A stretch of DNA of 64,000 bases, from contig CAVRXD010000043.1 in the NCBI GenBank assembly GCA_963725065.1, positions 52,736-116,735 of the forward strand, read 5' to 3'. Below, piece by piece: positions 1 to 7,374 of this stretch. How positions within the stretch are numbered: the first letter of the stretch is position 1; the number at the start of each line of letters is the position of its first letter. The DNA is from VAZQ01 sp963725065. GTDB lineage: Bacteria > Pseudomonadota > Alphaproteobacteria > Rhizobiales > Xanthobacteraceae. The position numbers and the translations under genes are program-made. The notes under the pieces were generated by a model. The model did no database searches. It saw only the letters and a list, made by a program, of their open reading frames with translations, and had not been told where the DNA came from.

Positions 1-1345
1 GCGGCAGGCCGGTGCCGGCGTGGAATACGCGGCCGAGTGAGGCGAGCGTCGCGTCGTTGCCGGCTTGCGCAAGCAGCGTGATCCCGAATGGCGTGGCCTG
101 CATCGACGCCGGGACGGCCAGCGCGCAGAGGTCGAGCAGGTTGACGAAGTTGGTGTAGGTGCCGAGCCGGCTGTTGAGCCCGATCGGATCGGCCAGCACC
201 TGCGCGACGGTGTAGACCGTCGGCACCGTCGGCAATGCCAGCACATCGATCTCGCCGAAGGTGTGGTCGCGCACGCGCCGCAGCTCTTCGAGCTGGTAGA
301 ACGCCTTGAACGCGTCGACCGCGCCCGGATGCGCGCCGCCGAGGATGATCTGCCGGGTCACCGGGTGCATCGCTTCCGGCGCCGATGCGATCAGCGAGCG
401 CACGCTGATGTAGCGCTCCGCCACCCACGGTCCGTCGTACAGGAGGCGCGCGGTTTCGTAGAACGGCTCGATGTCGATCTCGACGATGGCGGCGCCGAGG
501 CCCGCCAGGTCGGCGAGCGCGGCCTCGTAGGCGGCGGCCGACACCTTGTCGCCGAAGAACAGGCGCTGCCCCGGCATCGGCACGCCGATGCGCAGCCCCG
601 CCGGCACCGCTCCCGGCGCGCCGAGCGGTCGCGGTCGCGCATAGGGATCGGCCGGATCGGGGCCGGCCATGGCCGCCAGCGCCGCGAAGGCGTCGTCGAC
701 CGTGAGCGCGAACACCGACACGCAATCGAGCGTGCGGCAGGCCGGCACGACGCCGGCGGTGGAGACGAGACCGAGGCTCGGCTTGAGGCCCACGATGTTG
801 CTCAGCCCGGCCGGCACGCGGCCGGACCCGGCCGTATCGGTGCCGAGCGCGAGCGGAACGAGGCCGGCCCCGACCGCGATCGCCGAACCGGAGCTCGACC
901 CGCCGGGAATGAGCGCGGGATCGAACAGGTTGCGCGGCGTGCCGTAGGGTGAGCGCACGCCGACCAGGCCGGTGGCGAACTGGTCGAGATTGGTCTTGCC
1001 GATGACGATGGCGCCCGCCCGCCTGAGCCTCGCGACGCAGGTCGCGTCCTTGCCTGCGTCGTACGCGAAGGCCGGGCAGGCGGCGGTGGTCGGCAATCCC
1101 GCGACGTCGATATTGTCCTTGACCGCGACCGGCACGCCATAGAGGGGGAGATCGGTATCGCCCTTCGCCGCCAGGTCAGCGGCTTCGGCGCGCGCATCGG
1201 CTTCATCGCGCAGCGTGATGAAAATGGCGGGATCGCCGTGGGCGCGGATGCGCGTGTAGGTCCGTGCGACCGTTGCTTCGGGGCTGCTCGCGCCCGAACG
1301 GTGCGCCTCCACGATCGCGGCTATCGTCTCGCCCACCTTCACCAC
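1..1345 (-). CDS. atzF: Allophanate hydrolase (amidase-signature family), 3' end outside window
   Basis: Hydrolyses allophanate (urea-1-carboxylate) to ammonia and CO2, the last step of biuret and urea-amidolyase pathways; cytoplasmic. The minus-strand frame shows amidase-signature landmarks in order: GVPVAVKDNIDV (catalytic Lys), the Gly/Ser-rich GGSSSGSA loop and GTDTAGSGRVPA with the serine nucleophile. About 445 residues are visible and the stop lies beyond base 1. The start is uncertain: tandem GTG codons at 1345 and 1342 precede KVGETIAAIVEAHR, and no ATG is well placed. It is divergent from a BMP-type importer operon that contains biuret hydrolase, which makes allophanate the natural substrate. 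Related amidases (urea carboxylase partner, Glu-tRNA amidotransferase A) are alternatives, but the context argues against them. Confidence 0.85.
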   Translation of the reverse strand, partial: MVKVGETIAAIVEAHRSGASSPEATVARTYTRIRAHGDPAIFITLRDEADARAEAADLAAKGDTDLPLYGVPVAVKDNIDVAGLPTTAACPAFAYDAGKDATCVARLRRAGAIVIGKTNLDQFATGLVGVRSPYGTPRNLFDPALIPGGSSSGSAIAVGAGLVPLALGTDTAGSGRVPAGLSNIVGLKPSLGLVSTAGVVPACRTLDCVSVFALTVDDAFAALAAMAGPDPADPYARPRPLGAPGAVPAGLRIGVPMPGQRLFFGDKVSAAAYEAALADLAGLGAAIVEIDIEPFYETARLLYDGPWVAERYISVRSLIASAPEAMHPVTRQIILGGAHPGAVDAFKAFYQLEELRRVRDHTFGEIDVLALPTVPTVYTVAQVLADPIGLNSRLGTYTNFVNLLDLCALAVPASMQATPFGITLLAQAGNDATLASLGRVFHAGTGLP

Positions 1346-1405
1346 CCGCTGCCGACGGTCACAACAAGCCCCGCTGCAACCTTCACACCTGCTCACGCCA
1401 TTTCA

Positions 1406-1420
1406 GCAAGCAGCATGCCA
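1406..1420 (-). promoter_or_regulatory. Putative sigma-54 (-24/-12) promoter for atzF
   Basis: On the minus strand this reads TGGCAT-GCTGC-TTGC followed by T. It matches the sigma-54 consensus TGGCAC-N5-TTGC with one mismatch, and the GG and GC doublets have the required spacing. Transcription would start near 1394, about 50 nt before the probable GTG start of the allophanate hydrolase gene. A second sigma-54-like site on the opposite strand, and a shared palindrome between the two, strengthen the call. Confidence 0.55.
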
Positions 1421-1508
1421 GCCGGTCCGGCGCAACGCGGGCGGCCTCCGGGCATGCGCGACGGAGCGAAATCTGCACGAAATGACGTTGCATACAATCG
1501 GCAGCTTT

Positions 1509-1525
1509 TGCCCAGTTTTTGGGCA
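1509..1525. promoter_or_regulatory. NtrC-like enhancer palindrome
   Basis: TGCCCA-GTTTT-TGGGCA is a perfect palindrome of the TGC-N11-GCA form bound by NtrC (consensus TGCACC-N5-GGTGCA). Its centre is about 120 bp from the predicted start sites of both divergent sigma-54-type promoters, a normal enhancer distance. It lacks a following T-run on either strand, so a terminator is less likely. The binding role is inferred. Confidence 0.5.
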
Positions 1526-1610
1526 GATCGGACGAGCTGGCTCAAGCCTCCGGTTGCCGCGCATCCAAATCTTCCCGCGATTTATAGGGCGCGAGCCCCG
1601 CGCCCGATCG

Positions 1611-1625
1611 TGGCACAGAGCTTGC
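1611..1625 (+). promoter_or_regulatory. Putative sigma-54 (-24/-12) promoter of the BMP-importer/biuH operon
   Basis: TGGCAC-AGAGC-TTGC matches the core sigma-54 consensus exactly in both conserved blocks and in spacing. The start site would be near 1637, giving a leader of about 75 nt before the ATG at 1712. Nitrogen-limitation control through RpoN and NtrC fits a biuret uptake and breakdown operon. Confidence 0.6.
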
Positions 1626-1711
1626 GACATCGCTCTCGGGGATCGGTCGGGCGGCCGCTAGTGAGCGGTTGCGCCCGTCAGCTTGTTCGAACCAGGACCA
1701 GGAGCGAGCCC

Positions 1712-2821
1712 ATGCCATTGCCCAGGATCTCCCGCCGCCATCTGCTGCAAGGCACCGCCGCCACCGCGCTCGCCACGACCCTGCCGGGGCGCACGGCGTT
1801 CGCCAAGGACACCGTCGTCGGCTTCGTCTATGTCGGATCGCGCGACGACTACGGCTACAACCAGGCCCACGCCGCCGGCGCCGCCGCGCTGAAGAAGATG
1901 GCCGGCATCAAGGTGGTCGAGGAGGAGAAGGTCCCGGAAACCGACGCGGTTGAGAAGACCATGGAGTCCATGATCAATCTCGATGGTGCCACGCTCTTGT
2001 TTCCGACCTCGTTCGGCTACTTCAGCCCGCACGTCCTCAAGCTCGCCAACAAATATCCCAAGGCGCGGTTCGAGCACGCCGGCGGGCTGTGGACCGAGAA
2101 GGACCCCAAGAACGTCGGCAGCTATTTCGGCTATATCGACGAGGCGCAGTACGTCGCCGGCATCGTCGCCGGCCACTCCACCAAGACCGGCAAGCTCGGC
2201 TTCGTCGCCGCCAAGCCGATCCCGCAGCTGCTGCGCAACGTCAACGCGTTCATGCTCGGCGCGCGGCTCGCCAATCCGAACGCGACCTTGCAGGTCATAT
2301 TCACCGGCGACTGGTCGATGCCGGTGAAGGAAGCCGAAGCCACCAACAGCCTGGTCGACGCCGGCGCCGACGTCATCACCTGCCACGTCGACGGGCCGAA
2401 GACCGTGATGGAGAATGCGGCGCGCCGCGGCGCCATGATCTCGAGCTACCACGTCAACGCTGCGCCGCTGGCGCCGCAGGCCCATCTCACCGGCGCCGAA
2501 TGGAACTGGGAGGTGCTCTATCCGCGCTTCGTGCAGATGTACACGAAGGGTGAAACCATCCCGAACTTCTATCGCGGCGGCCTCAAGGAAGGCGTGGTCA
2601 AGGTCGCGCCTTACGGGCCGAAGGTCTCCGAGGCCGCGCGCAAGCAGGCCGACGACGTCAAGGCCAAGCTCACGGCCGGCGACTACGTCATCTTCAAAGG
2701 CCCGCTCAAGGACAACAAGGGCAACACCGTGATCGCGTCCGGCGTCGACCGCGGGCAGACCGACGCCGAGCTCGAAAAGATGAACTACCTGGTGGAAGGA
2801 GTCATCGGAGCGACGTCGTGA
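1712..2821 (+). CDS. BMP-family ABC transporter substrate-binding protein
   Basis: Periplasmic ligand-binding protein of the basic membrane protein (PnrA/BmpA) family, 369 residues. The N-terminus, MPLPRISRRHLLQGTAAT, carries a twin-arginine motif and a hydrophobic stretch ending AFA-KD, so Tat export is likely. The mature part begins VVGFVYVGSRDDYGYNQAH, typical of BMP lobe I. The reading frame stays open far upstream of the ATG, but only this start gives a signal peptide; AGGAGCGAG lies just before it. It opens an operon with two permeases, biuret hydrolase and a double ATPase. BMP proteins usually bind nucleosides or purines; this context suggests biuret or a related ureido compound as ligand, which is inference. 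Confidence 0.88.
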   Translation: MPLPRISRRHLLQGTAATALATTLPGRTAFAKDTVVGFVYVGSRDDYGYNQAHAAGAAALKKMAGIKVVEEEKVPETDAVEKTMESMINLDGATLLFPTSFGYFSPHVLKLANKYPKARFEHAGGLWTEKDPKNVGSYFGYIDEAQYVAGIVAGHSTKTGKLGFVAAKPIPQLLRNVNAFMLGARLANPNATLQVIFTGDWSMPVKEAEATNSLVDAGADVITCHVDGPKTVMENAARRGAMISSYHVNAAPLAPQAHLTGAEWNWEVLYPRFVQMYTKGETIPNFYRGGLKEGVVKVAPYGPKVSEAARKQADDVKAKLTAGDYVIFKGPLKDNKGNTVIASGVDRGQTDAELEKMNYLVEGVIGATS

Positions 2822-2900
2822 CGGCCGGCGTCCGCTTGCGGCGAGTTCGACGCAAACTTGCGTGATGTCCGTGCAGATGGTGCCACGAATTCGGTCTGTT

Positions 2901-3009
2901 CCCCTCCCCCTTGTGGGGAGGGGTTAGGGGTGGGGGTAGGCGTTGGTTGACGCGGCTCGCGCCATAACACCGACCCCCCTCCCCAACCCTCCCCCACAAG
3001 GGGGGAGGG
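2901..3009. repeat. Inverted pair of C/G-rich palindromic repeats
   Basis: Copy A (2901-2937) reads CCCCTCCCCC-TTGTGGGGAGGGG and continues GTTAGGGGTGGGGG. Copy B (2972-3009) is its near-perfect reverse complement, with 34 bp between them. This class of intergenic palindrome is widespread in Bradyrhizobium-like genomes. The reading frame of the next permease runs through copy B (residues TPLPNPPPQGGRE), a common cause of over-long N-termini in annotation. Confidence 0.7.
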
Positions 3010-4148
3010 AGCACACCGGAATCCGCAGCACGACTGATGTTACTTCGCCGGCAGGCGCTGCAGTCGCGGGTAAGGGCGAGTTGCTGCGGGCGGCATTCCT
3101 TGACCGGCTGAGAGGCACCGCGGAATACATCGTCATCCCGCTCCTTGCGCTGGTGGCGGCGCTCATCGCCTTCGGCATCTTCGTCGCGCTGTTCGGCAAG
3201 AACCCGCTCGACCTCTATTTCTACATGTACCAGGGCGCCTTCGGCACCTGGTTCTCCTGGCAGAACACGCTGACCCGCGCAGCGCCGCTCATCCTCACGG
3301 CGCTGTGCACGGCGCTGCCGGCGCAGCTCGGCCTCGTGATCATCGGTGGCGAGGGCGCGCTGCTGATGGGGGCGTTGGCCGCAACCTCGACCGCGTTGCT
3401 GCTGCAGGGGGCGCCAGCGCTGGTCGTGCAGATGGCAATGGCGCTCGCCGGCATGACGGTCGGCGGAGCCTGGATCGCGCTGTCGGGCGGCCTGCAGCAT
3501 TACCGCGGCGTCAACGAAACCATCTCCAGCCTGCTGCTGGTCTATATCGCGCTCGCGCTGCTCAATCATCTGGTCGAGGGGCCGATGCGCGATCCGGCGA
3601 GCCTGAACAAGCCGTCGACGAGCGAGATCGGCGCCGCCAACATGATCGGGACCATTCCCGGCACCGACGTGCATTGGGGCCTGGTGTTCGGCATCGTTGC
3701 CGCGATCCTGGCCTACCTGTTGATCTTTCACACCACGTTCGGGTTCGCGGCGCGGATCGCCGGCGGCAACGTCCGCGCCGCCAAGGCGGTCGGTCTCGGC
3801 GTCGGGCGGCTCGTTCTCATCGTGTGCTTTCTCGCCGGCGCCGCGGCCGGGCTCGCCGGCATGGTCGAAGTGGCCGCCGTGCAGGGCCGCACCAACGCCA
3901 ATCTCGCCGCCGGCTACGGCTTCACCGGGATCCTGGTGGCCTTCCTCGCGCGGCACAATCCGCTTGCCGTCATTCCGGTCGCCCTGCTGCTCGGCGGCAT
4001 CAATGCCGGCGGTGGGCTGCTCCAGCGCCGGTTGGGATTGCCCGACGCTTCGGTGCTGGTGCTGCAGGGCATGATCTTCGTCTCGGTGCTGGCGAGCGAA
4101 ACGCTGTACGGGCGTTTCCGCATCTTCCGACCGGGAGTGCGCACATGA
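2943..4148 (+). CDS. ABC transporter permease (BMP/nucleoside type), subunit 1
   Basis: Inner-membrane permease of the BPD_transp_2 family, paired with the BMP binding protein. Hydrophobic helices start at VIPLLALVAALIAFGIF and continue to the C-terminus; GLVIIGGEGALLMGALAA and the EISS-like loop NETISSLLL are typical of this family. The longest frame starts at TTG 2943, but its first 20 or so codons lie inside a dispersed palindromic repeat. A second TTG at 3081, just before LRAAFLDRLRG, gives a more normal N-terminus and is probably nearer the truth. The stop overlaps the next gene's start by 4 bp (ATGA), indicating translational coupling. Confidence 0.88.
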   Translation: MVDAARAITPTPLPNPPPQGGREHTGIRSTTDVTSPAGAAVAGKGELLRAAFLDRLRGTAEYIVIPLLALVAALIAFGIFVALFGKNPLDLYFYMYQGAFGTWFSWQNTLTRAAPLILTALCTALPAQLGLVIIGGEGALLMGALAATSTALLLQGAPALVVQMAMALAGMTVGGAWIALSGGLQHYRGVNETISSLLLVYIALALLNHLVEGPMRDPASLNKPSTSEIGAANMIGTIPGTDVHWGLVFGIVAAILAYLLIFHTTFGFAARIAGGNVRAAKAVGLGVGRLVLIVCFLAGAAAGLAGMVEVAAVQGRTNANLAAGYGFTGILVAFLARHNPLAVIPVALLLGGINAGGGLLQRRLGLPDASVLVLQGMIFVSVLASETLYGRFRIFRPGVRT

Positions 4149-5071
4149 CCGAGACCGCGCTCGGCTGGTGGGTGGTGCCGATTGCCGTGCTTGGCGGCGC
4201 GTTGCGCGTGAGCACGCCGTTTCTGTTCGTCAGCCTCGGGGAGTGCATCACGGAGCGCAGCGGGCGCATCAATCTCGGCCTCGAAGGCAATCTGGTCATG
4301 GGCGCGATGTGCGCCTACGGCACCTCCTATCTGACCGGCTCGCCCTGGCTCGGCGTGCTGGCGGCCGCCATGTCCGGCGCGCTGCTGGGCTTGTTGCATG
4401 CGGCGATCTGCGGCTTGCCGCGCGTCAACGACATCGCCGTCGGCATCGCGCTGATGCTGTTCGGCACCGGGCTCGCATTCTTTCTCGGCAAGCCGCTGAT
4501 CGAGCCGTCGGCGCCAATCCTGCCTGCGATCGACTTCGGCTGGTGGAGCGACATTCCGCAGGTGCGCGCCGCGCTGCGGATCAACGTCTTGTTTCTCATC
4601 GGCGTGGCGCTCGCGCCGTTGCTGGTCTGGGCGCTCGCCTCGAGCCGCTGGGGGCTGATCCTGCGCACCGCCGGCGAGAGCGCCGACGCTGCACGCGCCA
4701 TGGGCTACTCGGTCAACGCCATCCGCATGCGTGCGACCATGCTCGGCGGCGCTCTCGCCGGCGTCGGCGGCTCGTTCCTCTCGCTCTATTACCCGGGCAG
4801 TTGGAACGAGGGCCTGTCCAGCGGGCAGGGCATCACCGCCGTCGCGCTCGTGATCTTCGCGCGCTGGAACCCGATGCTGTGCCTGTGGGCGTCGCTGCTG
4901 TTCGGGGGCGCCGCCGCACTCGGGCCGGCGTTGCAATCCGTGGGCGTGAGCCAGGGGTATTATCTCTTCAACGCCGCTCCCTATGTCCTGACCCTGCTCA
5001 TCATGGTCATCACCTGCTCGCCGAAGCGCACCCTCGTCGGTGCACCGGCGGAGCTGAGCATCACCAAGTAG
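4145..5071 (+). CDS. ABC transporter permease (BMP/nucleoside type), subunit 2
   Basis: Second inner-membrane permease, 308 residues with about eight to nine hydrophobic segments. LGECITERSGRINLGLEGNL near residue 30 is the signature of the smaller permease in BMP-type importers (YufQ/NupC class). It starts in an ATGA overlap with the first permease and ends 14 bp before biuret hydrolase, so all belong to one transcript. With the upstream permease it should form the heterodimeric channel energised by the double ATPase at 5766. Confidence 0.9.
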   Translation: MTETALGWWVVPIAVLGGALRVSTPFLFVSLGECITERSGRINLGLEGNLVMGAMCAYGTSYLTGSPWLGVLAAAMSGALLGLLHAAICGLPRVNDIAVGIALMLFGTGLAFFLGKPLIEPSAPILPAIDFGWWSDIPQVRAALRINVLFLIGVALAPLLVWALASSRWGLILRTAGESADAARAMGYSVNAIRMRATMLGGALAGVGGSFLSLYYPGSWNEGLSSGQGITAVALVIFARWNPMLCLWASLLFGGAAALGPALQSVGVSQGYYLFNAAPYVLTLLIMVITCSPKRTLVGAPAELSITK

Positions 5072-5085
5072 ACCCGAGGGGACGC

Positions 5086-5769
5086 ATGCCCGAGCGTTAC
5101 GTGAAATCCGATCCCTATCCCTGGCCCTACAACGGCGATCTGCGGCCGGAGAACACCGCACTGATCATCATCGACATGCAGACCGACTTCTGCGGGATCG
5201 GCGGCTATGTCGACAAGATGGGCTACGACCTCTCGCTCACGCGCGCGCCGATCGAGCCGATCAAGCGCCTGCTGGCGGCGATGCGCGGCAAGGGCTTTCA
5301 TGTCTTCCACACCCGCGAGGGCCATCGCCCCGATCTCGCCGACCTTCCCGACAACAAACGATGGCGCTCGCGCCGGATCGGTGCCGGCATCGGCGACCCC
5401 GGGCCGTGCGGGCGCATCCTGGTGCGCGGCGAGGAGGGCTGGGACATTATCCCGGATCTCGCGCCTGAGGCGGGCGAACCGATCATCGATAAGCCGGGCA
5501 AGGGTTCGTTCTGCGCCACCGACCTGGAATTGATGCTGCGGCTGCGCGGCGTCGACAACATTGTGCTCACCGGCATCACGACCGACGTCTGCGTGCACAC
5601 CACCATGCGCGAGGCCAACGACCGCGGCTTCGAATGCATTCTGCTGGAGGATTGCTGCGGCGCGACCGACCAGAGCAACCACGACCACGCGATCAAGATG
5701 ATCAAGATGCAGGGCGGCGTGTTCGGCGCGGTCTCGAACTCGGGGGCGCTGATCGAGACGATCGCATGA
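5086..5769 (+). CDS. biuH: Biuret amidohydrolase (isochorismatase-like cysteine hydrolase)
   Basis: Cleaves biuret to allophanate and ammonia. The protein has 227 residues. The cysteine-hydrolase triad is visible: Asp30 in IIIDMQTDF, Lys136 in IIDKPGKGSF and Cys169 in TGITTDVCVHTT. Compared with the characterised Rhizobium leguminosarum enzyme as I recall it (Asp36, Lys142, Cys175), the spacing is identical with a six-residue shorter N-terminus. The DPYPWPYNG start and DPGPCGRIL segment also fit that enzyme. The gene sits between transporter permeases and ATPase and is divergent from allophanate hydrolase, which takes the next step. RutB-like ureidoacrylate hydrolase is the main alternative, but no other rut gene is present. 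Confidence 0.88.
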   Translation: MPERYVKSDPYPWPYNGDLRPENTALIIIDMQTDFCGIGGYVDKMGYDLSLTRAPIEPIKRLLAAMRGKGFHVFHTREGHRPDLADLPDNKRWRSRRIGAGIGDPGPCGRILVRGEEGWDIIPDLAPEAGEPIIDKPGKGSFCATDLELMLRLRGVDNIVLTGITTDVCVHTTMREANDRGFECILLEDCCGATDQSNHDHAIKMIKMQGGVFGAVSNSGALIETIA

Positions 5770-7346
5770 CGATCGAGATCACCAAGGACATCTCCCATCT
5801 GCCGCCGCCGCCGGTTCCCGAGCGCGCGATCGGCGTCGAGGCGGTGTCGATGACCAAGCGTTTCGGCGAGTTCGCGGCCCTCGACCAGGTGTCGCTGAAG
5901 GTGCCGGCCGGAACGTTCCATGCGCTCCTCGGCGAGAACGGCGCCGGCAAGAGCACCCTGGTCAAATGCATCATGGGTTACTACCGGGCGGATGCGGGCG
6001 GCATCCTGGTCGACGGCCGCGAACAGACGATCGACGATCCACGCGCGGCGCACGCGCTCGGCCTCGGCATGGTCTATCAGCACTTCACCTCGGTTCCGGC
6101 CATGACCGTGACGGAGAATTTCGTGCTTGCACGGCCCGAGCTGCCGGCGGTGATCGACTGGCGGCGCGAAACGAAGGAGCTGGAAACCTTCCTCGCACGC
6201 ATGCCGTTCCGTGTTCCGCTTGCTGCCAAGGTGTCGGCGATCTCCGCCGGCGAGCGGCAGAAATGCGAAATCCTCAAGCAGCTCTATCTGCAGCGCCGCT
6301 TTCTCATTCTCGACGAGCCGACCTCGGTGCTGACGCCCGGCGAAGCCGACGAAGTGTTGGGCATGCTGCGCGACATGGTGAGGTGCGGCGACCTCACCGT
6401 GCTGATGATCACGCACAAGTTTCGTGAGGTCATGGCGTTTGCCGACGAGGTCACGATCCTGCGGCGCGGTCGTCTCGCCGGTGCGGGACGCGTCTGCGAC
6501 CTCACGCCCGACGTCATGGCCGGCATGATGATCGGCGCCCAGGAGCTGACCAAGTCGCCGGCGCGTATCGGCCAGTTCGGCGCACCGCGGCTGGACGTCG
6601 ATCGCCTGAGCGCGCTCGACGATGCCGGCCAGCCGGCGCTCCACGATGTCTCCTTGACCATCCGGGCGGGCGAGATCGTCGGGATCGCGGGGGTCTCCGG
6701 CAACGGTCAGCGCCAGTTGGTCGAGGTGCTGGCCGGCCAGCGCGAGGCGAGCGGGGGCGAGATTCGAATTGCCGGCGAGAGTTACCACGCCACGCGCGCG
6801 GAGATGCGTCGCCACAAGCTCTCCTGTCTGCCGGAGGAGCCGCTCAAGAATGCGTGCGTCGCCCGCATGAGCGTGGCCGACAATCTGGCGTTCCGCGATT
6901 TCGATCGTCCGCCGCTCGCCGCTGGCGGCTGGTGGCTGCAGCACGGAAAATTTCGCGAGCAGGCCGAGCGCGGGATCGCGAGCTATCAGATCAAGACCCG
7001 CTCACCCGATACGCCCATCGGTGAGCTCTCCGGCGGCAACGTCCAGCGCACCGTGCTGGCGCGTGAGCTCGGCGGCGAGGTCGACGTGATGATCGCGGCT
7101 AATCCGTGCTTCGGGCTCGACTTCGCCGCCGTCGCGCAGATTCATGCCGAGATCATCGCGGTGCGCAACCGCGGCGCCGCAGTGCTGCTGGTGAGCGAGG
7201 ACCTCGACGAGCTGTTGGAGCTTGCCGACCGCATCGTTGTCATCTTCAACGGCCGTTTCGTTTACGAGGCGCAAGCGAGCGAATCGGATCCGCTCGATAT
7301 CGGCCGCCACATGGCAGGTCACGAGGCGCCAGCGGCCGCGGAGTGA
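5766..7346 (+). CDS. ABC transporter ATP-binding protein with two nucleotide-binding domains
   Basis: A 526-residue double ATPase of the carbohydrate/nucleoside uptake type (RbsA/YufO-like). Domain 1 has Walker A GENGAGKST, signature ISAGERQK and Walker B FLILDEPTSVL. Domain 2 has GVSGNGQRQ in place of a classic Walker A, signature LSGGNVQR and a degenerate Walker B (VMIAANPCFGLDF). Such asymmetry is usual in this family, where one site hydrolyses ATP poorly. The start overlaps the biuH stop (ATGA), so synthesis is coupled to the hydrolase. It energises the two upstream permeases. Confidence 0.9.
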   Translation: MTIEITKDISHLPPPPVPERAIGVEAVSMTKRFGEFAALDQVSLKVPAGTFHALLGENGAGKSTLVKCIMGYYRADAGGILVDGREQTIDDPRAAHALGLGMVYQHFTSVPAMTVTENFVLARPELPAVIDWRRETKELETFLARMPFRVPLAAKVSAISAGERQKCEILKQLYLQRRFLILDEPTSVLTPGEADEVLGMLRDMVRCGDLTVLMITHKFREVMAFADEVTILRRGRLAGAGRVCDLTPDVMAGMMIGAQELTKSPARIGQFGAPRLDVDRLSALDDAGQPALHDVSLTIRAGEIVGIAGVSGNGQRQLVEVLAGQREASGGEIRIAGESYHATRAEMRRHKLSCLPEEPLKNACVARMSVADNLAFRDFDRPPLAAGGWWLQHGKFREQAERGIASYQIKTRSPDTPIGELSGGNVQRTVLARELGGEVDVMIAANPCFGLDFAAVAQIHAEIIAVRNRGAAVLLVSEDLDELLELADRIVVIFNGRFVYEAQASESDPLDIGRHMAGHEAPAAAE

Positions 7347-7374
7347 CGCGGCGCGAGCAAAAGCAGCTCAATCC

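Noticed and set aside
1474..1492. TGCACG ... CGTTGCA as a second NtrC site
   Set aside because: The arms are 13 bp apart where NtrC sites have 11, and the match is weaker than the palindrome at 1509-1525.
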